DNA of 64,000 bases from Romboutsia sp. CE17 (GCF_012317385.1 NZ_CP051144.1:2790001-2854000), one strand, 5' to 3'; counted from the stretch's first letter, positions 44,767 to 55,369 are shown. A program made the numbers and translations. Notes: a model not told the origin generated them from the letters alone.

Positions 44767-46833
44767 ATGGCTAGAAAGTTTCCTTTAGAGAAAACTAGAA
44801 ATATAGGAATCATGGCTCATATAGATGCAGGGAAAACTACTACTACAGAAAGAATCCTGTTCTACACTGGGCAAACTCATAAAATAGGAGAAACTCACGA
44901 AGGAGCTTCTCAAATGGACTGGATGGAGCAAGAGAAAGAAAGAGGTATAACAATAACTTCTGCTGCTACTACTGCTCAATGGAAAGGCCATAGAATAAAC
45001 ATAATAGATACTCCAGGTCACGTCGACTTCACAGTTGAGGTTGAAAGATCTCTAAGAGTTCTTGATGGATCAGTTGCAGTATTCTGTGCTAAAGGTGGGG
45101 TTGAACCTCAATCTGAGAATGTATGGAGACAAGCTGACAACTACGGAGTACCAAGAATGGCATTCGTAAATAAAATGGACATCATGGGTGCAGACTTCTA
45201 TAATGTTGTACAAATGATGAAAGATAGATTAAATGCAAATGCTGTACCAGTTCAATTACCAATAGGTAAAGAAGATTGGTTACAAGGTGAAGTTGACTTA
45301 GTAGAAATGTGTGCTCACATATACAAAGATGACTTAGGAAAAGAAATAGAAAAAACTGAAATACCTGAAGATATGAAGGAATTAGCTGCTGAGTGGAGAG
45401 AAAAATTAATCGAAGCTGTAGCTGAAACTGATGAAGAGTTAATGATGAAATATCTTGAAGGTGAAGAGTTCTCTGTAGAAGAAATAAAAGCTGCTATAAG
45501 AAAAGCTACTATAGCATGTGAAATGAACCCAGTATTCTGTGGTTCTGCATACAGAAACAAAGGTGTTCAGTTATTATTAGATGGTGTTGTTGATTACTTA
45601 CCAGCTCCAACTGATATACCGGCTATAAAAGGTGTATTAGACAATGGAGAAGAGTCTGAAAGAAAATCATCTGATGAAGAACCATTCTCAGCTTTAGCAT
45701 TCAAAATAATGACTGACCCATTCGTTGGGAAGTTAGCATTCTTCAGAGTTTACTCTGGTATAATGCAAGGAGGATCTTATGTTCTTAACTCTACTAAAGG
45801 TAAGAGAGAAAGAATAGGACGTATTCTACAAATGCATGCTAACACAAGAGAAGAAATAACTGAAGTATATGCTGGAGATATAGCTGCAGCAGTAGGATTA
45901 AAAGATACTACTACTGGAGATACTTTATGTGATCCAGCTCATCCAATAATACTTGAATCAATGGAATTCCCTGAGCCAGTTATATCTGTTGCTATAGAGC
46001 CTAAGTCTAAGGCTGCTCAAGAAAAAATGGGTATAGCTCTTCAAAAATTAGCTGAGGAAGATCCAACTTTCGTGGTTAAGACTGATGAAGAAACAGGACA
46101 AACTATAATATCAGGTATGGGTGAATTACACTTAGAAATAATCGTTGATAGATTATTAAGAGAATTCAAAGTTGAAGCTAACGTAGGTGCTCCACAAGTT
46201 GCTTATAGAGAAACTATAACTCAACCAGTTGATGTTGAATACAAGTACTCTAAGCAATCAGGTGGTAGAGGACAATATGGTCACGTTAAGATCAGAGTTA
46301 CTCCTCAAGAAGCAGGTGCTGGATACAAATTCGAAAACAAAACTGTTGGTGGATCTGTACCAAAAGAATACGTTGGACCAACTGATGCAGGTATACAAGG
46401 TGCTATGCAAGCTGGTATAGTTGCAGGATACCCAGTTGTTGACGTTGCTGTTGAATTATACGATGGTTCTTACCATGAAGTCGATTCATCAGAAATGGCA
46501 TTCAAAATGGCAGGATCTATGGCTATGAAGGACGCTCTTAAGAAAGGTAACGCTGTGTTACTTGAGCCATTCTTCAAAGTTGAAGTCGTTACTCCAGAAG
46601 AATACATGGGAGACGTTATGGGTGGATTAAACTCTAAGAGAGGATTAATCCAAGGTATGGAAGCTAGAAATGGTGCACAAGTTATAAATGCATTCGTTCC
46701 ACTTTCAGAAATGTTTGGATACTCTACAGAGTTAAGATCAACTACTCAAGGTCGTGCAACATACACTATGATATTCGACCACTACGAGCAAGTTCCAGCT
46801 TCAGTTGCTAAGAAAATAGCTGAAGGTAAATAA
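44767..46833 (+). CDS. fusA: elongation factor G
   Basis: Canonical translocase of 688 residues. It has the P-loop AHIDAGKT (17-24), an intact switch I ([12 protein letters not shown]), DTPGH with the catalytic His, NKMD, and domain IV with [12 protein letters not shown]. This contrasts with the divergent paralogue at 13150, which lacks the switch I motif and has Tyr for that His. The ATG has AAGGAGG seven bases upstream. It is third in the str operon. Confidence 0.97.
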   Translation: MARKFPLEKTRNIGIMAHIDAGKTTTTERILFYTGQTHKIGETHEGASQMDWMEQEKERGITITSAATTAQWKGHRINIIDTPGHVDFTVEVERSLRVLDGSVAVFCAKGGVEPQSENVWRQADNYGVPRMAFVNKMDIMGADFYNVVQMMKDRLNANAVPVQLPIGKEDWLQGEVDLVEMCAHIYKDDLGKEIEKTEIPEDMKELAAEWREKLIEAVAETDEELMMKYLEGEEFSVEEIKAAIRKATIACEMNPVFCGSAYRNKGVQLLLDGVVDYLPAPTDIPAIKGVLDNGEESERKSSDEEPFSALAFKIMTDPFVGKLAFFRVYSGIMQGGSYVLNSTKGKRERIGRILQMHANTREEITEVYAGDIAAAVGLKDTTTGDTLCDPAHPIILESMEFPEPVISVAIEPKSKAAQEKMGIALQKLAEEDPTFVVKTDEETGQTIISGMGELHLEIIVDRLLREFKVEANVGAPQVAYRETITQPVDVEYKYSKQSGGRGQYGHVKIRVTPQEAGAGYKFENKTVGGSVPKEYVGPTDAGIQGAMQAGIVAGYPVVDVAVELYDGSYHEVDSSEMAFKMAGSMAMKDALKKGNAVLLEPFFKVEVVTPEEYMGDVMGGLNSKRGLIQGMEARNGAQVINAFVPLSEMFGYSTELRSTTQGRATYTMIFDHYEQVPASVAKKIAEGK

Positions 46834-46884
46834 TAATAATAACTTTTTATAAAGTTAATTATATATAATATAAATCTAAAAAAA

Positions 46885-46910
46885 GTAAGGTGAGAATTAT
46901 CTCACCTTAC
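46885..46910 (+). other. hairpin between fusA and tuf
   Basis: GTAAGGTGAG-AATTAT-CTCACCTTAC is a perfect 10-pair stem. It has seven A before it and no T-run after it, so on this strand it is not a terminator. Confidence 0.7.
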
Positions 46911-46940
46911 ATAAAAATATATTCAGGGAGGTATTTCAAA

Positions 46941-48134
46941 ATGGCTAAAGCTAAATTTGAAAGAAGTAAACCACATGTTAATATAGGAACAATAGGTCAC
47001 GTTGACCACGGTAAAACTACATTAACAGCTGCTATAACAAAAACTTTACATGAAAGATATCAATTAGGAGAAGCTGTAGACTTTGCTAACATAGATAAAG
47101 CTCCAGAAGAAAGAGAAAGAGGTATCACAATATCAACTGCTCACGTTGAGTATGAAACTCCAAACAGACACTACGCTCACGTTGACTGTCCAGGACATGC
47201 TGACTACGTTAAGAACATGATAACAGGTGCTGCTCAAATGGACGGTGCTATATTAGTTTGTTCAGCAACTGATGGACCAATGCCTCAAACAAGAGAGCAT
47301 ATACTATTATCAAGACAAGTTGGTGTACCATACATAGTGGTATTCTTAAACAAGTGTGATATGGTAGACGACGAAGAATTATTAGAGTTAGTTGAAATGG
47401 AAATAAGAGACTTATTAAATGAGTACGAATTCCCAGGAGATGACACTCCAATAATGAGAGGATCAGCTTTAATGGCTTTAGAAGATCCAACTTCAGTTTG
47501 GGGAGATAAGATAGTAGAATTATTCGAAATAATAGACGAATATATACCAGCTCCAGAAAGAGATGTAGACAAAGACTTCTTAATGCCAGTAGAAGACGTA
47601 TTCTCTATAACAGGTAGAGGAACAGTTGCTACAGGTAGAGTTGAAAGAGGTATATTAAAAGTTCAAGACGAAGTTGAAGTTGTAGGACTTTCAGAAGAAC
47701 CAAGAAAGATAGTAGTTACTGGAGTAGAAATGTTCAGAAAATTACTAGATCAAGCAGAAGCTGGAGATAACATAGGAGCATTATTAAGAGGTGTTCAAAG
47801 AACTGAAATAGAAAGAGGACAAGTATTAGCTAAGCCAGGAACAGTTAAAGCTCACACTAAATTCAAGGCTGAGATATACGTTCTTAAAAAAGAAGAAGGT
47901 GGAAGACACACTCCATTCTTCGATGGATACAGACCACAATTCTACTTCAGAACAACTGACGTAACAGGAGCTTGTAAATTACCAGAAGGAATAGAAATGG
48001 TAATGCCAGGAGATAACGTAACTATAGAGGTTGAATTAATAAACTCTATATGTGTTGAAGAAGGATTAAGATTCGCAATAAGAGAAGGTGGAAGAACAGT
48101 AGCATCAGGTGTTGTTGCTTCTATAATAGAATAA
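46941..48134 (+). CDS. tufB: elongation factor Tu, copy 2
   Basis: 397 residues with the same motifs as copy 1 at 31099. It differs at four bases (47339, 47372, 47709, 47909), one giving Ile257 for Val. A frame extension upstream would read through the hairpin and is rejected in favour of the ATG with GGGAGGT. It is the last gene of the str operon; its 3' flank and terminator are shared with copy 1. Confidence 0.97.
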   Translation: MAKAKFERSKPHVNIGTIGHVDHGKTTLTAAITKTLHERYQLGEAVDFANIDKAPEERERGITISTAHVEYETPNRHYAHVDCPGHADYVKNMITGAAQMDGAILVCSATDGPMPQTREHILLSRQVGVPYIVVFLNKCDMVDDEELLELVEMEIRDLLNEYEFPGDDTPIMRGSALMALEDPTSVWGDKIVELFEIIDEYIPAPERDVDKDFLMPVEDVFSITGRGTVATGRVERGILKVQDEVEVVGLSEEPRKIVVTGVEMFRKLLDQAEAGDNIGALLRGVQRTEIERGQVLAKPGTVKAHTKFKAEIYVLKKEEGGRHTPFFDGYRPQFYFRTTDVTGACKLPEGIEMVMPGDNVTIEVELINSICVEEGLRFAIREGGRTVASGVVASIIE

Positions 48135-48160
48135 TCTCTTATATAGAATTATTTATAGAT

Positions 48161-48190
48161 AAAAGAGGGGGGGCAACCTCCTCTTTTTTT
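48161..48190 (+). terminator. terminator after tuf copy 2
   Basis: AAAAGAGGGGGGG-CAA-CCTCCTCTTTTTTT, almost the same as after copy 1. Confidence 0.92.
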
Positions 48191-48224
48191 GATTTAAAAT
48201 GCAGTATATGGTATACATATTTTA

Positions 48225-48253
48225 TTGACAATAATGATCAAAAGATATATACT
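48225..48253 (+). promoter_or_regulatory. S10 operon promoter P1
   Basis: Perfect TTGACA at 48225-48230 and TATACT at 48248-48253 with a 17-base spacer. Confidence 0.75.
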
Positions 48254-48340
48254 AAATAAGTGCTTTGTTAGAAGAATTAAATCAAGTTTGTAAAAAAATT
48301 TTACATAGTAAAATAAAAATTGTAAAATCATAAAAAAAAC

Positions 48341-48369
48341 TTGAAAAAATGTAAATTATAATATAAAAT
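48341..48369 (+). promoter_or_regulatory. S10 operon possible promoter P2
   Basis: TTGAAA at 48341-48346 and TAAAAT at 48364-48369 with a 17-base spacer, 88 bases after the P1 -10 at 48248-48253. Confidence 0.5.
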
Positions 48370-48424
48370 ATAATAGTGTGCTTGAGAGATACGAAAACTT
48401 ATAATAAATCTTAGTGTTAATTTA

Positions 48425-48479
48425 GTTAATATTGGTTTTTAAAAACACAACACACCCGGAGGTGTGTATCGGTATTAAC
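48425..48479 (+). other. structured leader before rpsJ
   Basis: GTTAATA (48425-48431) pairs with TATTAAC (48473-48479), enclosing the hairpin CACACC-CGGA-GGTGTG (48451-48466). It lies after both promoters and about 50 bases before rpsJ, so it is part of the S10 operon leader. Confidence 0.55.
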
Positions 48480-48529
48480 GGGTTTAAAACACGTAAGATT
48501 AAAAAGTTCGATAAAAGGAGGGAAATAAA

Positions 48530-48838
48530 ATGGCTAAAGAAAAGATAAGAATAAGATTAAAGTCATATGATCACAAATTATTAGATTTTTCAGCTGGAAA
48601 AATAGTAGAAACTGCTAAAAAAGCTGGATCACAAGTTTCAGGACCTGTGCCACTACCAACTGAAAAGCAAATAGTGACAATATTAAGAGCTGTGCATAAA
48701 TACAAAGACTCTAGAGAGCAATTCGAAATAAGAACTCATAAGAGATTAATAGACATAGCTAACCCAACACCTAAGACTGTTGATTCATTAATGAGATTAG
48801 ATTTACCAGCTGGTGTTGATATAGAAATAAAATTATAA
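48530..48838 (+). CDS. rpsJ: 30S ribosomal protein S10
   Basis: S10 (102 residues) is in the head of the small subunit and, with NusB, takes part in rRNA antitermination at boxA. It shows the conserved [15 protein letters not shown] start and [10 protein letters not shown] and [10 protein letters not shown] segments. It opens the S10 operon, with AAGGAGGG before its ATG. Confidence 0.97.
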   Translation: MAKEKIRIRLKSYDHKLLDFSAGKIVETAKKAGSQVSGPVPLPTEKQIVTILRAVHKYKDSREQFEIRTHKRLIDIANPTPKTVDSLMRLDLPAGVDIEIKL

Positions 48839-48847
48839 GATAAACAC

Positions 48848-48903
48848 CTAAGATACTTATCCTATAAGGTAACTATCTTAGAATGATTACCTAAAAGGTA
48901 ATC
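48848..48903 (+). other. two hairpins between rpsJ and rplC
   Basis: CTAAGATA...TATCTTAG spans 48848-48881, and the perfect GATTACCT-AAA-AGGTAATC lies at 48885-48903. Neither has a T-run. They fill the only long gap in the first part of the S10 operon. Confidence 0.55.
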
Positions 48904-48930
48904 CGCTGTAAGATTATAGGAGGTGCTAAT

Positions 48931-49560
48931 ATGAAAGGAATATTAGGTAAAAAAATAGGTATGACTCAAATATTCACTGAAGTTGGTGCAGTAGTACCAG
49001 TTACAGTTGTTGAAGCAGGACCTGTTGTTGTAACTCAAATAAAAACTGTTGAAAAAGACGGATATAACGCAGTTCAAGTTGGTTTTGGAGATGTTAAAGA
49101 AAAATCTTTAAACAAACCTCAAAAAGGACATTTAGCTGCTGCAAATACTTTAAAGAAACACTTAAAAGAATTCAGAGTTGACTCTGTAGAAGGATACACA
49201 GTTGGACAAGAAATAAAAGCTGATTTATTCGCTGCAGGAGAAATGGTAGATGTAAGTGGAATATCTAAAGGTAAAGGATTCCAAGGTCCAATAAAGAGAC
49301 ATGGACAATCTAGAGGACCAGAATCTCACGGTTCTAGATACCACAGAAGACCAGGTTCAATGGGTGCTTGTTCATTCCCTGGTAGAGTATTCAAAAACAA
49401 AAAATTAGCTGGACACATGGGTAGCGTTAAAGTTACTGTTCAAAACTTAGAAGTAGTTAGAATAGATGCTGAAAAGAACCTTATATTAGTTAAAGGTGCT
49501 ATACCAGGAGCTAAAGGTTCAGTAGTAACTATAAAAGAAGCAGTTAAAGCTTCTAAATAA
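48931..49560 (+). CDS. rplC: 50S ribosomal protein L3
   Basis: L3 (209 residues) reaches the peptidyl-transferase centre and helps start assembly. It opens [16 protein letters not shown] and includes the conserved loop [23 protein letters not shown] region (about 115-138). Length is normal. It follows rpsJ across a 92-base gap with two hairpins, with AGGAGGTG before the start. Confidence 0.97.
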   Translation: MKGILGKKIGMTQIFTEVGAVVPVTVVEAGPVVVTQIKTVEKDGYNAVQVGFGDVKEKSLNKPQKGHLAAANTLKKHLKEFRVDSVEGYTVGQEIKADLFAAGEMVDVSGISKGKGFQGPIKRHGQSRGPESHGSRYHRRPGSMGACSFPGRVFKNKKLAGHMGSVKVTVQNLEVVRIDAEKNLILVKGAIPGAKGSVVTIKEAVKASK

Positions 49561-49588
49561 TAACTAACCTAAGAAAGGAGGAAGCATA

Positions 49589-50212
49589 ATGCCAAAATTA
49601 AATGTATTAAATATTAATGGACAAAATGTTGGAGAAATAGAATTAGCTGATTCTATATTCAACGTAGAAGTTAATGAGCACGTTTTATACGAAGTTGTTA
49701 AAAATCAATTAGCAAACAAGAGACAAGGTACTCAATCTGCTAAAACTAGAGCAGAAGTTAGAGGTGGCGGAAGAAAGCCTTGGAAACAAAAAGGAACTGG
49801 TAGAGCTAGACAAGGTTCTATAAGAGCTGTACAATGGGTTGGTGGTGGAGTTGCATTCGCACCAAAGCCAAGAAACTATAGCTACACTTTACCAAGAAAA
49901 GTTAGAAGATTAGCTATAAAGAGTGCTTTAACTTCTAAAGTACAAAACAACGAAATAATAGTATTAGATTCTTTCAATATGGAAGCTCCTAAGACTAAAG
50001 AATTCGTTCAAATATTAAAGAATATAAATGCTGCTAAGAAAGCTTTAGTAGTAACTGCTGAAAATAACACTAACGTTATAAAATCAGCTGCTAACGTAGA
50101 AGGTGTTGCAACTGCTACAGTTAACACTATAAACGTTTACGATATATTAAAATATGATTCATTCATAATAACAACAGACGCTGTTAAAAAAGTGGAGGAG
50201 GTGTACGCATAA
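49589..50212 (+). CDS. rplD: 50S ribosomal protein L4
   Basis: L4 (207 residues) lines the exit tunnel with the loop around [20 protein letters not shown] (about 54-73), which is conserved. In E. coli L4 represses the S10 operon; in Firmicutes this control is not established. Its stop overlaps the start of rplW in TAATG, so translation is coupled. Confidence 0.97.
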   Translation: MPKLNVLNINGQNVGEIELADSIFNVEVNEHVLYEVVKNQLANKRQGTQSAKTRAEVRGGGRKPWKQKGTGRARQGSIRAVQWVGGGVAFAPKPRNYSYTLPRKVRRLAIKSALTSKVQNNEIIVLDSFNMEAPKTKEFVQILKNINAAKKALVVTAENNTNVIKSAANVEGVATATVNTINVYDILKYDSFIITTDAVKKVEEVYA

Positions 50213-50502
50213 TGACTAATCCACATGATATAATAATAAAGCCAGTTGTAACTGAACAAAGTATGGCTGACATGGTTGAGAAAAAATATACTTTTGTAGT
50301 GGCAAAGTCTGCTAACAAAACTGAAATAAAGAAAGCTATAGAAAAAGTTTTCGGAGTTAACGTTGAAAAAGTAAACACAATGAACTACGATGGAAAAGTT
50401 AAAAGAATGGGTAGATCTGAAGGAAGAACTGCAAGCTTCAAAAAAGCAGTAGTTAAATTAGCTGCTGATAGCAAAGAAATAGAATTCTTCCAAGGTATGT
50501 AA
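50212..50502 (+). CDS. rplW: 50S ribosomal protein L23
   Basis: L23 (96 residues) sits at the tunnel exit, where trigger factor and SRP dock. It contains [10 protein letters not shown] and the [21 protein letters not shown] segment typical of the family. Its ATG overlaps the rplD stop, and GGAGGTG in the last rplD codons is its ribosome site. Confidence 0.96.
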   Translation: MTNPHDIIIKPVVTEQSMADMVEKKYTFVVAKSANKTEIKKAIEKVFGVNVEKVNTMNYDGKVKRMGRSEGRTASFKKAVVKLAADSKEIEFFQGM

Positions 50503-50532
50503 TACCCCTAATTAACAAAGGAGGGAAAACAG

Positions 50533-51363
50533 ATGGCTATAAAAAAGTTTAAACCAACTTCTCCTGCCTTAAGACAAATGACAGTTTTAGTTTCTGATGA
50601 AATAACTTGCAATGAACCAGAAAAATCTCTTTTAGTTTCATTAAAGAAAAACTCTGGTAGAAATGCACACGGGAAAATAACTGTTCGTCACAGAGGTGGA
50701 GGAAACAGAAGAAAATATAGAATAATAGATTTCAAGAGAAATAAAGACGGTATACCTGCTAAGGTTGCTACAATAGAATACGATCCAAACAGAACTGCTA
50801 ACATAGCTTTATTAAACTATGCAGATGGTGAAAAAAGATATATATTAGCTCCTGTTGGATTAAAAGTTGGGGATACTGTATTATCAGGACCAACTGCTGA
50901 TATAAAACCAGGAAATGCTATGGCATTAAAAGATATGCCAGTTGGTACAGTTGTACACAACATAGAATTAAAGCCAGGAAAAGGAGCTCAGTTAGTTAGA
51001 TCTGCTGGTGTTTCTGCTCAATTAATGGCTAAAGAAGGAAAATATGCTTTACTTAGATTACCATCAGGTGAAATGAGATACGTAAGCATAAACTGCAAAG
51101 CTACTATAGGACAAGTTGGTAATATAGAGCACGGTAACGTAGTTATCGGTAAAGCAGGTAGAAAAAGACATATGGGTATAAGACCTACTGTAAGAGGTTC
51201 TGTAATGAACCCTAATGACCATCCACACGGTGGTGGTGAAGGTAGATCTCCAATAGGTAGACCATCACCAGTTACTCCATGGGGTAAACCAGCTCTTGGA
51301 TACAAAACTAGAAAGAAAAACAAAGCTTCTGATAAGTTAATAGTATCAAGAAGAACTAAATAA
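50533..51363 (+). CDS. rplB: 50S ribosomal protein L2
   Basis: L2 (276 residues) is needed for subunit joining and peptidyl transfer. It has the start [15 protein letters not shown], the RNA-binding [17 protein letters not shown] and the C-terminal [18 protein letters not shown] with the conserved His. Length is normal. It follows rplW after 30 bases. Confidence 0.97.
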   Translation: MAIKKFKPTSPALRQMTVLVSDEITCNEPEKSLLVSLKKNSGRNAHGKITVRHRGGGNRRKYRIIDFKRNKDGIPAKVATIEYDPNRTANIALLNYADGEKRYILAPVGLKVGDTVLSGPTADIKPGNAMALKDMPVGTVVHNIELKPGKGAQLVRSAGVSAQLMAKEGKYALLRLPSGEMRYVSINCKATIGQVGNIEHGNVVIGKAGRKRHMGIRPTVRGSVMNPNDHPHGGGEGRSPIGRPSPVTPWGKPALGYKTRKKNKASDKLIVSRRTK

Positions 51364-51402
51364 TAAATTTTAATTTATTTGCCCGGGAAAGGAGGATATT
51401 AA

Positions 51403-51684
51403 ATGTCAAGATCAACTAAAAAAGGACCTTTTATACATGCTAGACTTTTAAAGAAAGTTGAAGCTATGAATGAAAGTGGAAATAAAGAAGTAATAAAAAC
51501 TTGGTCAAGAAGTTCAACAATATTCCCTCAAATGGTAGAGCATACTATAGCTGTACATGATGGAAGAAGACACGTTCCTGTTTATATAACAGAAGATATG
51601 GTTGGACATAAATTAGGTGAGTTCGTTGCTACAAGAACTTTCAAAGGACACAAAGACGACGAAAAATCTAACAAAAGAAAATAA
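51403..51684 (+). CDS. rpsS: 30S ribosomal protein S19
   Basis: S19 (93 residues) forms a complex with S13 in the small-subunit head. It shows [17 protein letters not shown], the central [13 protein letters not shown] and the [20 protein letters not shown] region. The start is supported by AAAGGAGG. Confidence 0.97.
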   Translation: MSRSTKKGPFIHARLLKKVEAMNESGNKEVIKTWSRSSTIFPQMVEHTIAVHDGRRHVPVYITEDMVGHKLGEFVATRTFKGHKDDEKSNKRK

Positions 51685-51719
51685 TTATATATTTTGACTA
51701 GGGAAGGAGGAAGAACACA

Positions 51720-52055
51720 ATGGAAGCAAAAGCTACTGCAAAATTTGTACGTGTATCTCCAAGAAAAGCAGGTCAAGTATGTGACCTTGTAAGAGGAAAA
51801 AATGTTGATGAAGCATTAGCAATATTAAAGTACACTCCAAGAGGAGCAGCTTCAATAATAGCTAAGGTTGTTAAATCTGCTAAAGCTAACGCTGAAAATA
51901 ACCACGAGATGGACGTTGAAAAATTATATATAGATTCAATAGTTGCTAACCAAGGACCTACAATAAAGAGATTTATGCCTAGAGCTATGGGTAGAGCTAC
52001 TATGATAAGAAAAAGAACTTCTCATATAGAAGTTGTTGTTAAAGAAAAAAAATAA
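51720..52055 (+). CDS. rplV: 50S ribosomal protein L22
   Basis: L22 (111 residues) contributes a loop to the exit tunnel. It has the family start [20 protein letters not shown] and the hairpin tip near [14 protein letters not shown] with wild-type spacing; insertions or losses there confer macrolide resistance in other species. It follows rpsS after 35 bases with AAGGAGG. Confidence 0.96.
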   Translation: MEAKATAKFVRVSPRKAGQVCDLVRGKNVDEALAILKYTPRGAASIIAKVVKSAKANAENNHEMDVEKLYIDSIVANQGPTIKRFMPRAMGRATMIRKRTSHIEVVVKEKK

Positions 52056-52077
52056 TGAATAGATAGGAGGGAAAACA

Positions 52078-52899
52078 ATGGGACAAAAGGTTAACCCACA
52101 CGGACTGAGAGTCGGTGTTATAAAAGATTGGGATTCAAGATGGTTTACAACTGATAAAAAAGAGTTCGGAAACTTAATATTAGAAGACCACAATGTACGT
52201 AAATTCTTAAAGAATAAATTATACTCTGCTGGAGTTGCTAAGATAGAAATAGAAAGATCAGCAAACAAGTTAAAGTTAGACTTACACGTTGCTAAGCCAG
52301 GTGTTGTTATAGGAAGAGCTGGTGCTGGTATAGAAGCTTTAAAAGCAGAATTAGAAAAAATGACAAAGAAAAATGTTATAGTTAATATCGTTGAAGTAAG
52401 AAGCATCGATAAAAACGCTCAATTAGTAGCTGAAAACATAGCATTAGCTATCGAAAGAAGGGTAGCTTTCAGAAGAGCTATGAAGCAAGCTATACAAAGA
52501 GCTTTAAAATCAGGAGCTAAAGGTATAAAAGTTTCTGCATCTGGTAGATTAGGTGGAGCTGAAATGGCTAGAACTGAAGGATACAGCGAAGGAAACGTGC
52601 CTTTACAAACATTAAGATCTGATATCGATTACGGATTTGCTGAAGCTGATACTACTTACGGAAAAATAGGTATCAAAGTTTGGGTATGCAACGGAGAAGT
52701 TTTACCAACTAAAAACGGAGTAAACCCAAGAGAAGACAGAAGAAACGATAGAAGAAACAACAAGAGAAACGACAGAAGAAACGATAATAGAAGAAACAAT
52801 TCTAGAGGAAATGACAGAGGAAACAACAGAGGACAAAGACCTCAAGGACAAAGACCTCAAGGACAAAGACCTCAAAGAACTGAAAATAAAGAAAACTAA
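52078..52899 (+). CDS. rpsC: 30S ribosomal protein S3 with Arg/Asn-rich tail
   Basis: S3 contacts mRNA at the entry of the small subunit. The first 215 residues are the usual protein ([23 protein letters not shown] domain with [14 protein letters not shown], and the C-terminal S3 domain). Then come 58 extra residues (216-273) with 17 Arg and 14 Asn, ending in three copies of GQRPQ encoded by a perfect 15-bp repeat at 52831-52875. The tail is basic and likely disordered; it may bind RNA. The start has TAGGAGG. Confidence 0.96.
   Translation: MGQKVNPHGLRVGVIKDWDSRWFTTDKKEFGNLILEDHNVRKFLKNKLYSAGVAKIEIERSANKLKLDLHVAKPGVVIGRAGAGIEALKAELEKMTKKNVIVNIVEVRSIDKNAQLVAENIALAIERRVAFRRAMKQAIQRALKSGAKGIKVSASGRLGGAEMARTEGYSEGNVPLQTLRSDIDYGFAEADTTYGKIGIKVWVCNGEVLPTKNGVNPREDRRNDRRNNKRNDRRNDNRRNNSRGNDRGNNRGQRPQGQRPQGQRPQRTENKEN
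52831..52875 (+). repeat. 15-bp tandem repeat, three copies, in rpsC
   Basis: GGACAAAGACCTCAA occurs three times without a gap and encodes GQRPQ each time. Before it lies an imperfect run of about 12-bp units rich in AGAAGAAACGA. Confidence 0.95.
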
Positions 52900-52932
52900 A
52901 ATTAATAAGGTTCAAGGAAGGAGGAAATTCTC

Positions 52933-53364
52933 ATGTTAATGCCAAAGAGAGTAAAACGTCGTAGAGTTCACAGAGGAAGCATGGCTGGTAAAGCTCAAAA
53001 AGGTAACAAAGTTACTTATGGTGAATTCGGATTAATGGCTATGGAAGCTTCATGGATAACTTCTAACCAAATAGAAGCTGCCAGAATCGCGATGACAAGA
53101 TATATAAAAAGAGGCGGTAAGGTTTGGATAAAAATATTCCCTCACAAGCCTGTAACAAGAAAACCTGCTGAAACTCGTATGGGTGCTGGTAAAGGTTCAC
53201 CAGAATACTGGGTAGCAGTAGTTAAGCCAGGAAGAGTTATGTTCGAACTAGCTGGTGTAGATGAAGCTAAAGCAAGAGAAGCTATGAGACTTGCAATGCA
53301 CAAACTTCCTGTAAAATGTAAGTTTGTAAAGAAAGAAGATTTAGAAGTAAAGGGTGGTGAATAG
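52933..53364 (+). CDS. rplP: 50S ribosomal protein L16
   Basis: L16 (143 residues) helps position A-site tRNA. It starts [16 protein letters not shown] and includes the [14 protein letters not shown] and [13 protein letters not shown] stretches. I chose ATG 52933 rather than 52939 because AAGGAGG at 52918-52924 is eight bases before it, and the MLxPKR start is typical. rpmC begins two bases after its stop. Confidence 0.96.
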   Translation: MLMPKRVKRRRVHRGSMAGKAQKGNKVTYGEFGLMAMEASWITSNQIEAARIAMTRYIKRGGKVWIKIFPHKPVTRKPAETRMGAGKGSPEYWVAVVKPGRVMFELAGVDEAKAREAMRLAMHKLPVKCKFVKKEDLEVKGGE

Positions 53365-53365
53365 G

Positions 53366-53569
53366 ATGAAAGCTAAAGAATTAAGAGATTTAACAAGCGA
53401 AGAGCTAATGAATAAATTAAATGACTTCAAAAGTGAATTATTTAGCTTAAGATTCCAATTAGCTACTGGTCAATTAGAAAACACAGCAAGAATTAAGTTT
53501 GTGAAAAAGGATATAGCTAGAGTAAAAACTATCCTTGCTGAAAGAAAGTTAAACGAAACTAGAGCTTAA
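53366..53569 (+). CDS. rpmC: 50S ribosomal protein L29
   Basis: L29 (67 residues) sits at the tunnel exit beside L23. It shows the helical [19 protein letters not shown] start and [19 protein letters not shown] 53366 has GGTGGTG upstream within the end of rplP, so the two genes are coupled; an earlier start would overlap rplP. Confidence 0.96.
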   Translation: MKAKELRDLTSEELMNKLNDFKSELFSLRFQLATGQLENTARIKFVKKDIARVKTILAERKLNETRA

Positions 53570-53590
53570 TTGGAAAGGAGGCTTTTTAAC

Positions 53591-53845
53591 ATGGAAAGAG
53601 GAAGAAGAAAAGTAAGAATAGGCCGTGTTGTAAGTGACAAAATGGACAAAACTATAGTAGTTGCTGTTGAAGATTTCGTACGTCATCCATTATACAATAA
53701 GCCAGTTAAGAGAACTAAAAAGTTCAAGGCTCATGATGAAAACAACGTATGTAGAATCGGAGATAGAGTTAAGATAATGGAAACTAGACCTTTATCTAAA
53801 GATAAGAGATTCAGATTAGTTGAAGTTGTTGAAAAAGTTAAGTAG
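53591..53845 (+). CDS. rpsQ: 30S ribosomal protein S17
   Basis: S17 (84 residues) binds 16S helix 11 early in assembly. It contains [17 protein letters not shown] and the [23 protein letters not shown] region. I placed the start at ATG 53591, with AAAGGAGG before it; upstream in-frame codons overlap that ribosome site. Confidence 0.96.
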   Translation: MERGRRKVRIGRVVSDKMDKTIVVAVEDFVRHPLYNKPVKRTKKFKAHDENNVCRIGDRVKIMETRPLSKDKRFRLVEVVEKVK

Positions 53846-53871
53846 TTTTTTGGAAAAGGAGGGATTACGAT

Positions 53872-54240
53872 ATGGTACAACAAGAGACACGTTTAAAAGT
53901 TGCGGATAACTCTGGTGCAAAAGAATTACTTTGTATTCGTGTACTAGGTGGAAGTAAAAGAAGATATGGTAATATAGGCGACGTAATAGTTGCTAGTGTT
54001 AAAAGTGCAACACCAGGTGGAGTTGTAAAAAAAGGTAAAGTTGTTAAAGCTGTTATAGTAAGAAGCAAAAAAGGCATAAGACGTAATGACGGAAGTTATA
54101 TAGCTTTCGACGAGAATGCTGCTGTAATAATCAAAGATGATAAAACTCCAGTAGGAACTCGTATATTCGGGCCTGTTGCTAGAGAGTTAAGAGATAATGA
54201 TTTCATGAAGATAGTTTCTCTTGCTCCAGAAGTACTATAA
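53872..54240 (+). CDS. rplN: 50S ribosomal protein L14
   Basis: L14 (122 residues) forms an intersubunit bridge with 16S. It shows [27 protein letters not shown] and the C-terminal [13 protein letters not shown](D) segment, highly conserved. The start has AAAGGAGGG. It is followed by rplX after 19 bases. Confidence 0.97.
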   Translation: MVQQETRLKVADNSGAKELLCIRVLGGSKRRYGNIGDVIVASVKSATPGGVVKKGKVVKAVIVRSKKGIRRNDGSYIAFDENAAVIIKDDKTPVGTRIFGPVARELRDNDFMKIVSLAPEVL

Positions 54241-54259
54241 TAAGGAGGTGCAATAGGAC

Positions 54260-54568
54260 ATGATGCGTGTTAAAAAAGGCGACACTGTTGTAGTAATAGC
54301 AGGAAAAGATAAAGGTAAAAAAGGTACAGTTACTAAGGTAATGCCAAAGGCTAATAGAGTATTAGTTGAAGGTGTTAACGTAATAACTAAGCACCAAAAA
54401 CCAAGTGCTATGAATCCACAAGGTGGAATAATAAATAAAGAAGCCCCAATTCATATATCTAACGTTATGCCATTAGATCCTGAAACAGGAAAAGGAACAA
54501 GAGTTAGATTTGAAGTTAAAGATGGGAAAAAAGTAAGAGTATCAGTAAAGAGCGGAAAAGAAATATAA
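54260..54568 (+). CDS. rplX: 50S ribosomal protein L24
   Basis: L24 (102 residues, or 101 from the next ATG) is an assembly initiator. It begins with a KOW motif ([21 protein letters not shown]). Two adjacent ATG codons, 54260 and 54263, are possible; the first is better placed with respect to AAGGAGGTG at 54242-54249. Length is normal for Firmicutes. Confidence 0.95.
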   Translation: MMRVKKGDTVVVIAGKDKGKKGTVTKVMPKANRVLVEGVNVITKHQKPSAMNPQGGIINKEAPIHISNVMPLDPETGKGTRVRFEVKDGKKVRVSVKSGKEI

Positions 54569-54593
54569 TATAGCTTGAAAGGAGGGACCTTAA

Positions 54594-55136
54594 ATGGCTT
54601 CTAGATTACAAGAAAAATATATGAAAGAAGTTGCTCCTGCTTTAATGGAGAAATTTGGATATAAGAACGTTATGGAAATACCTAAGTTAGACAAAATAGT
54701 TATAAACATGGGTATAGGTGACGCTAGAGAGAATCCAAAAGGCTTAGAAAAAGCTGTTGAAGAAATGGAAATAATATCTGGTCAAAAGCCAGTTGTTACT
54801 AGAGCAAGAAAGTCTGTTGCGAACTTCAAATTAAGAGAAGGTATGCCAATAGGTGCTAAAGTAACTTTAAGAGCAGATAAAATGTACTACTTCATGGATA
54901 AGTTAGTATCTGTATCTTTACCAAGAGTTAGAGACTTCAGAGGAGTTAATGCTAATGCATTCGACGGAAGAGGAAACTACGCTTTAGGTGTTAAAGAACA
55001 GTTAATATTCCCTGAAATAGAATACGATAAAGTTGATAAAGTAAGAGGAATGGATATAATATTCGTTACAACTGCTAAAACAGACGAAGAAGCTCGTGAA
55101 TTATTAAAATTATTAGGAATGCCGTTTTCTAAGTAA
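54594..55136 (+). CDS. rplE: 50S ribosomal protein L5
   Basis: L5 (180 residues) binds 5S rRNA in the central protuberance. It contains [23 protein letters not shown], the [22 protein letters not shown] region and [20 protein letters not shown] near the end. The start has AAAGGAGGG. Confidence 0.97.
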   Translation: MASRLQEKYMKEVAPALMEKFGYKNVMEIPKLDKIVINMGIGDARENPKGLEKAVEEMEIISGQKPVVTRARKSVANFKLREGMPIGAKVTLRADKMYYFMDKLVSVSLPRVRDFRGVNANAFDGRGNYALGVKEQLIFPEIEYDKVDKVRGMDIIFVTTAKTDEEARELLKLLGMPFSK

Positions 55137-55161
55137 GCTTAGAAAATGTCATTTTCTAAGC
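55137..55161 (+). other. hairpin between rplE and rpsN
   Basis: GCTTAGAAAAT-GTC-ATTTTCTAAGC is a perfect 11-pair hairpin directly after the rplE stop, without a T-run. It may be a processing or stability element. Confidence 0.65.
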
Positions 55162-55183
55162 GAAATTAAAGGAGGGAATTCCA

Positions 55184-55369
55184 GTGGCAAGAAAAGCAAT
55201 GGTTGTTAAACAACAAAGAAAGCAAAAGTACGCTACTAGAGAGTACACTAGATGTAGCATATGTGGAAGACCACATTCAGTATTAAGAAAATTCGGTATA
55301 TGCCGTATATGCTTTAGAGAATTAGCTTATAAAGGTCAAATACCTGGTGTTAGAAAAGCAAGCTGGTAA
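55184..55369 (+). CDS. rpsN: 30S ribosomal protein S14, zinc type
   Basis: The 61-residue form of S14 with a zinc ribbon (C24, C27, C40, C43), different from the longer zinc-free form that replaces it in zinc-poor cells of some species. It assembles into the head near S3 and S19. The start is GTG at 55184 with AAAGGAGGG. Together with the C+ forms of L33 and L36 here, it shows that the zinc-dependent set is the main one. Confidence 0.96.
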   Translation: MARKAMVVKQQRKQKYATREYTRCSICGRPHSVLRKFGICRICFRELAYKGQIPGVRKASW

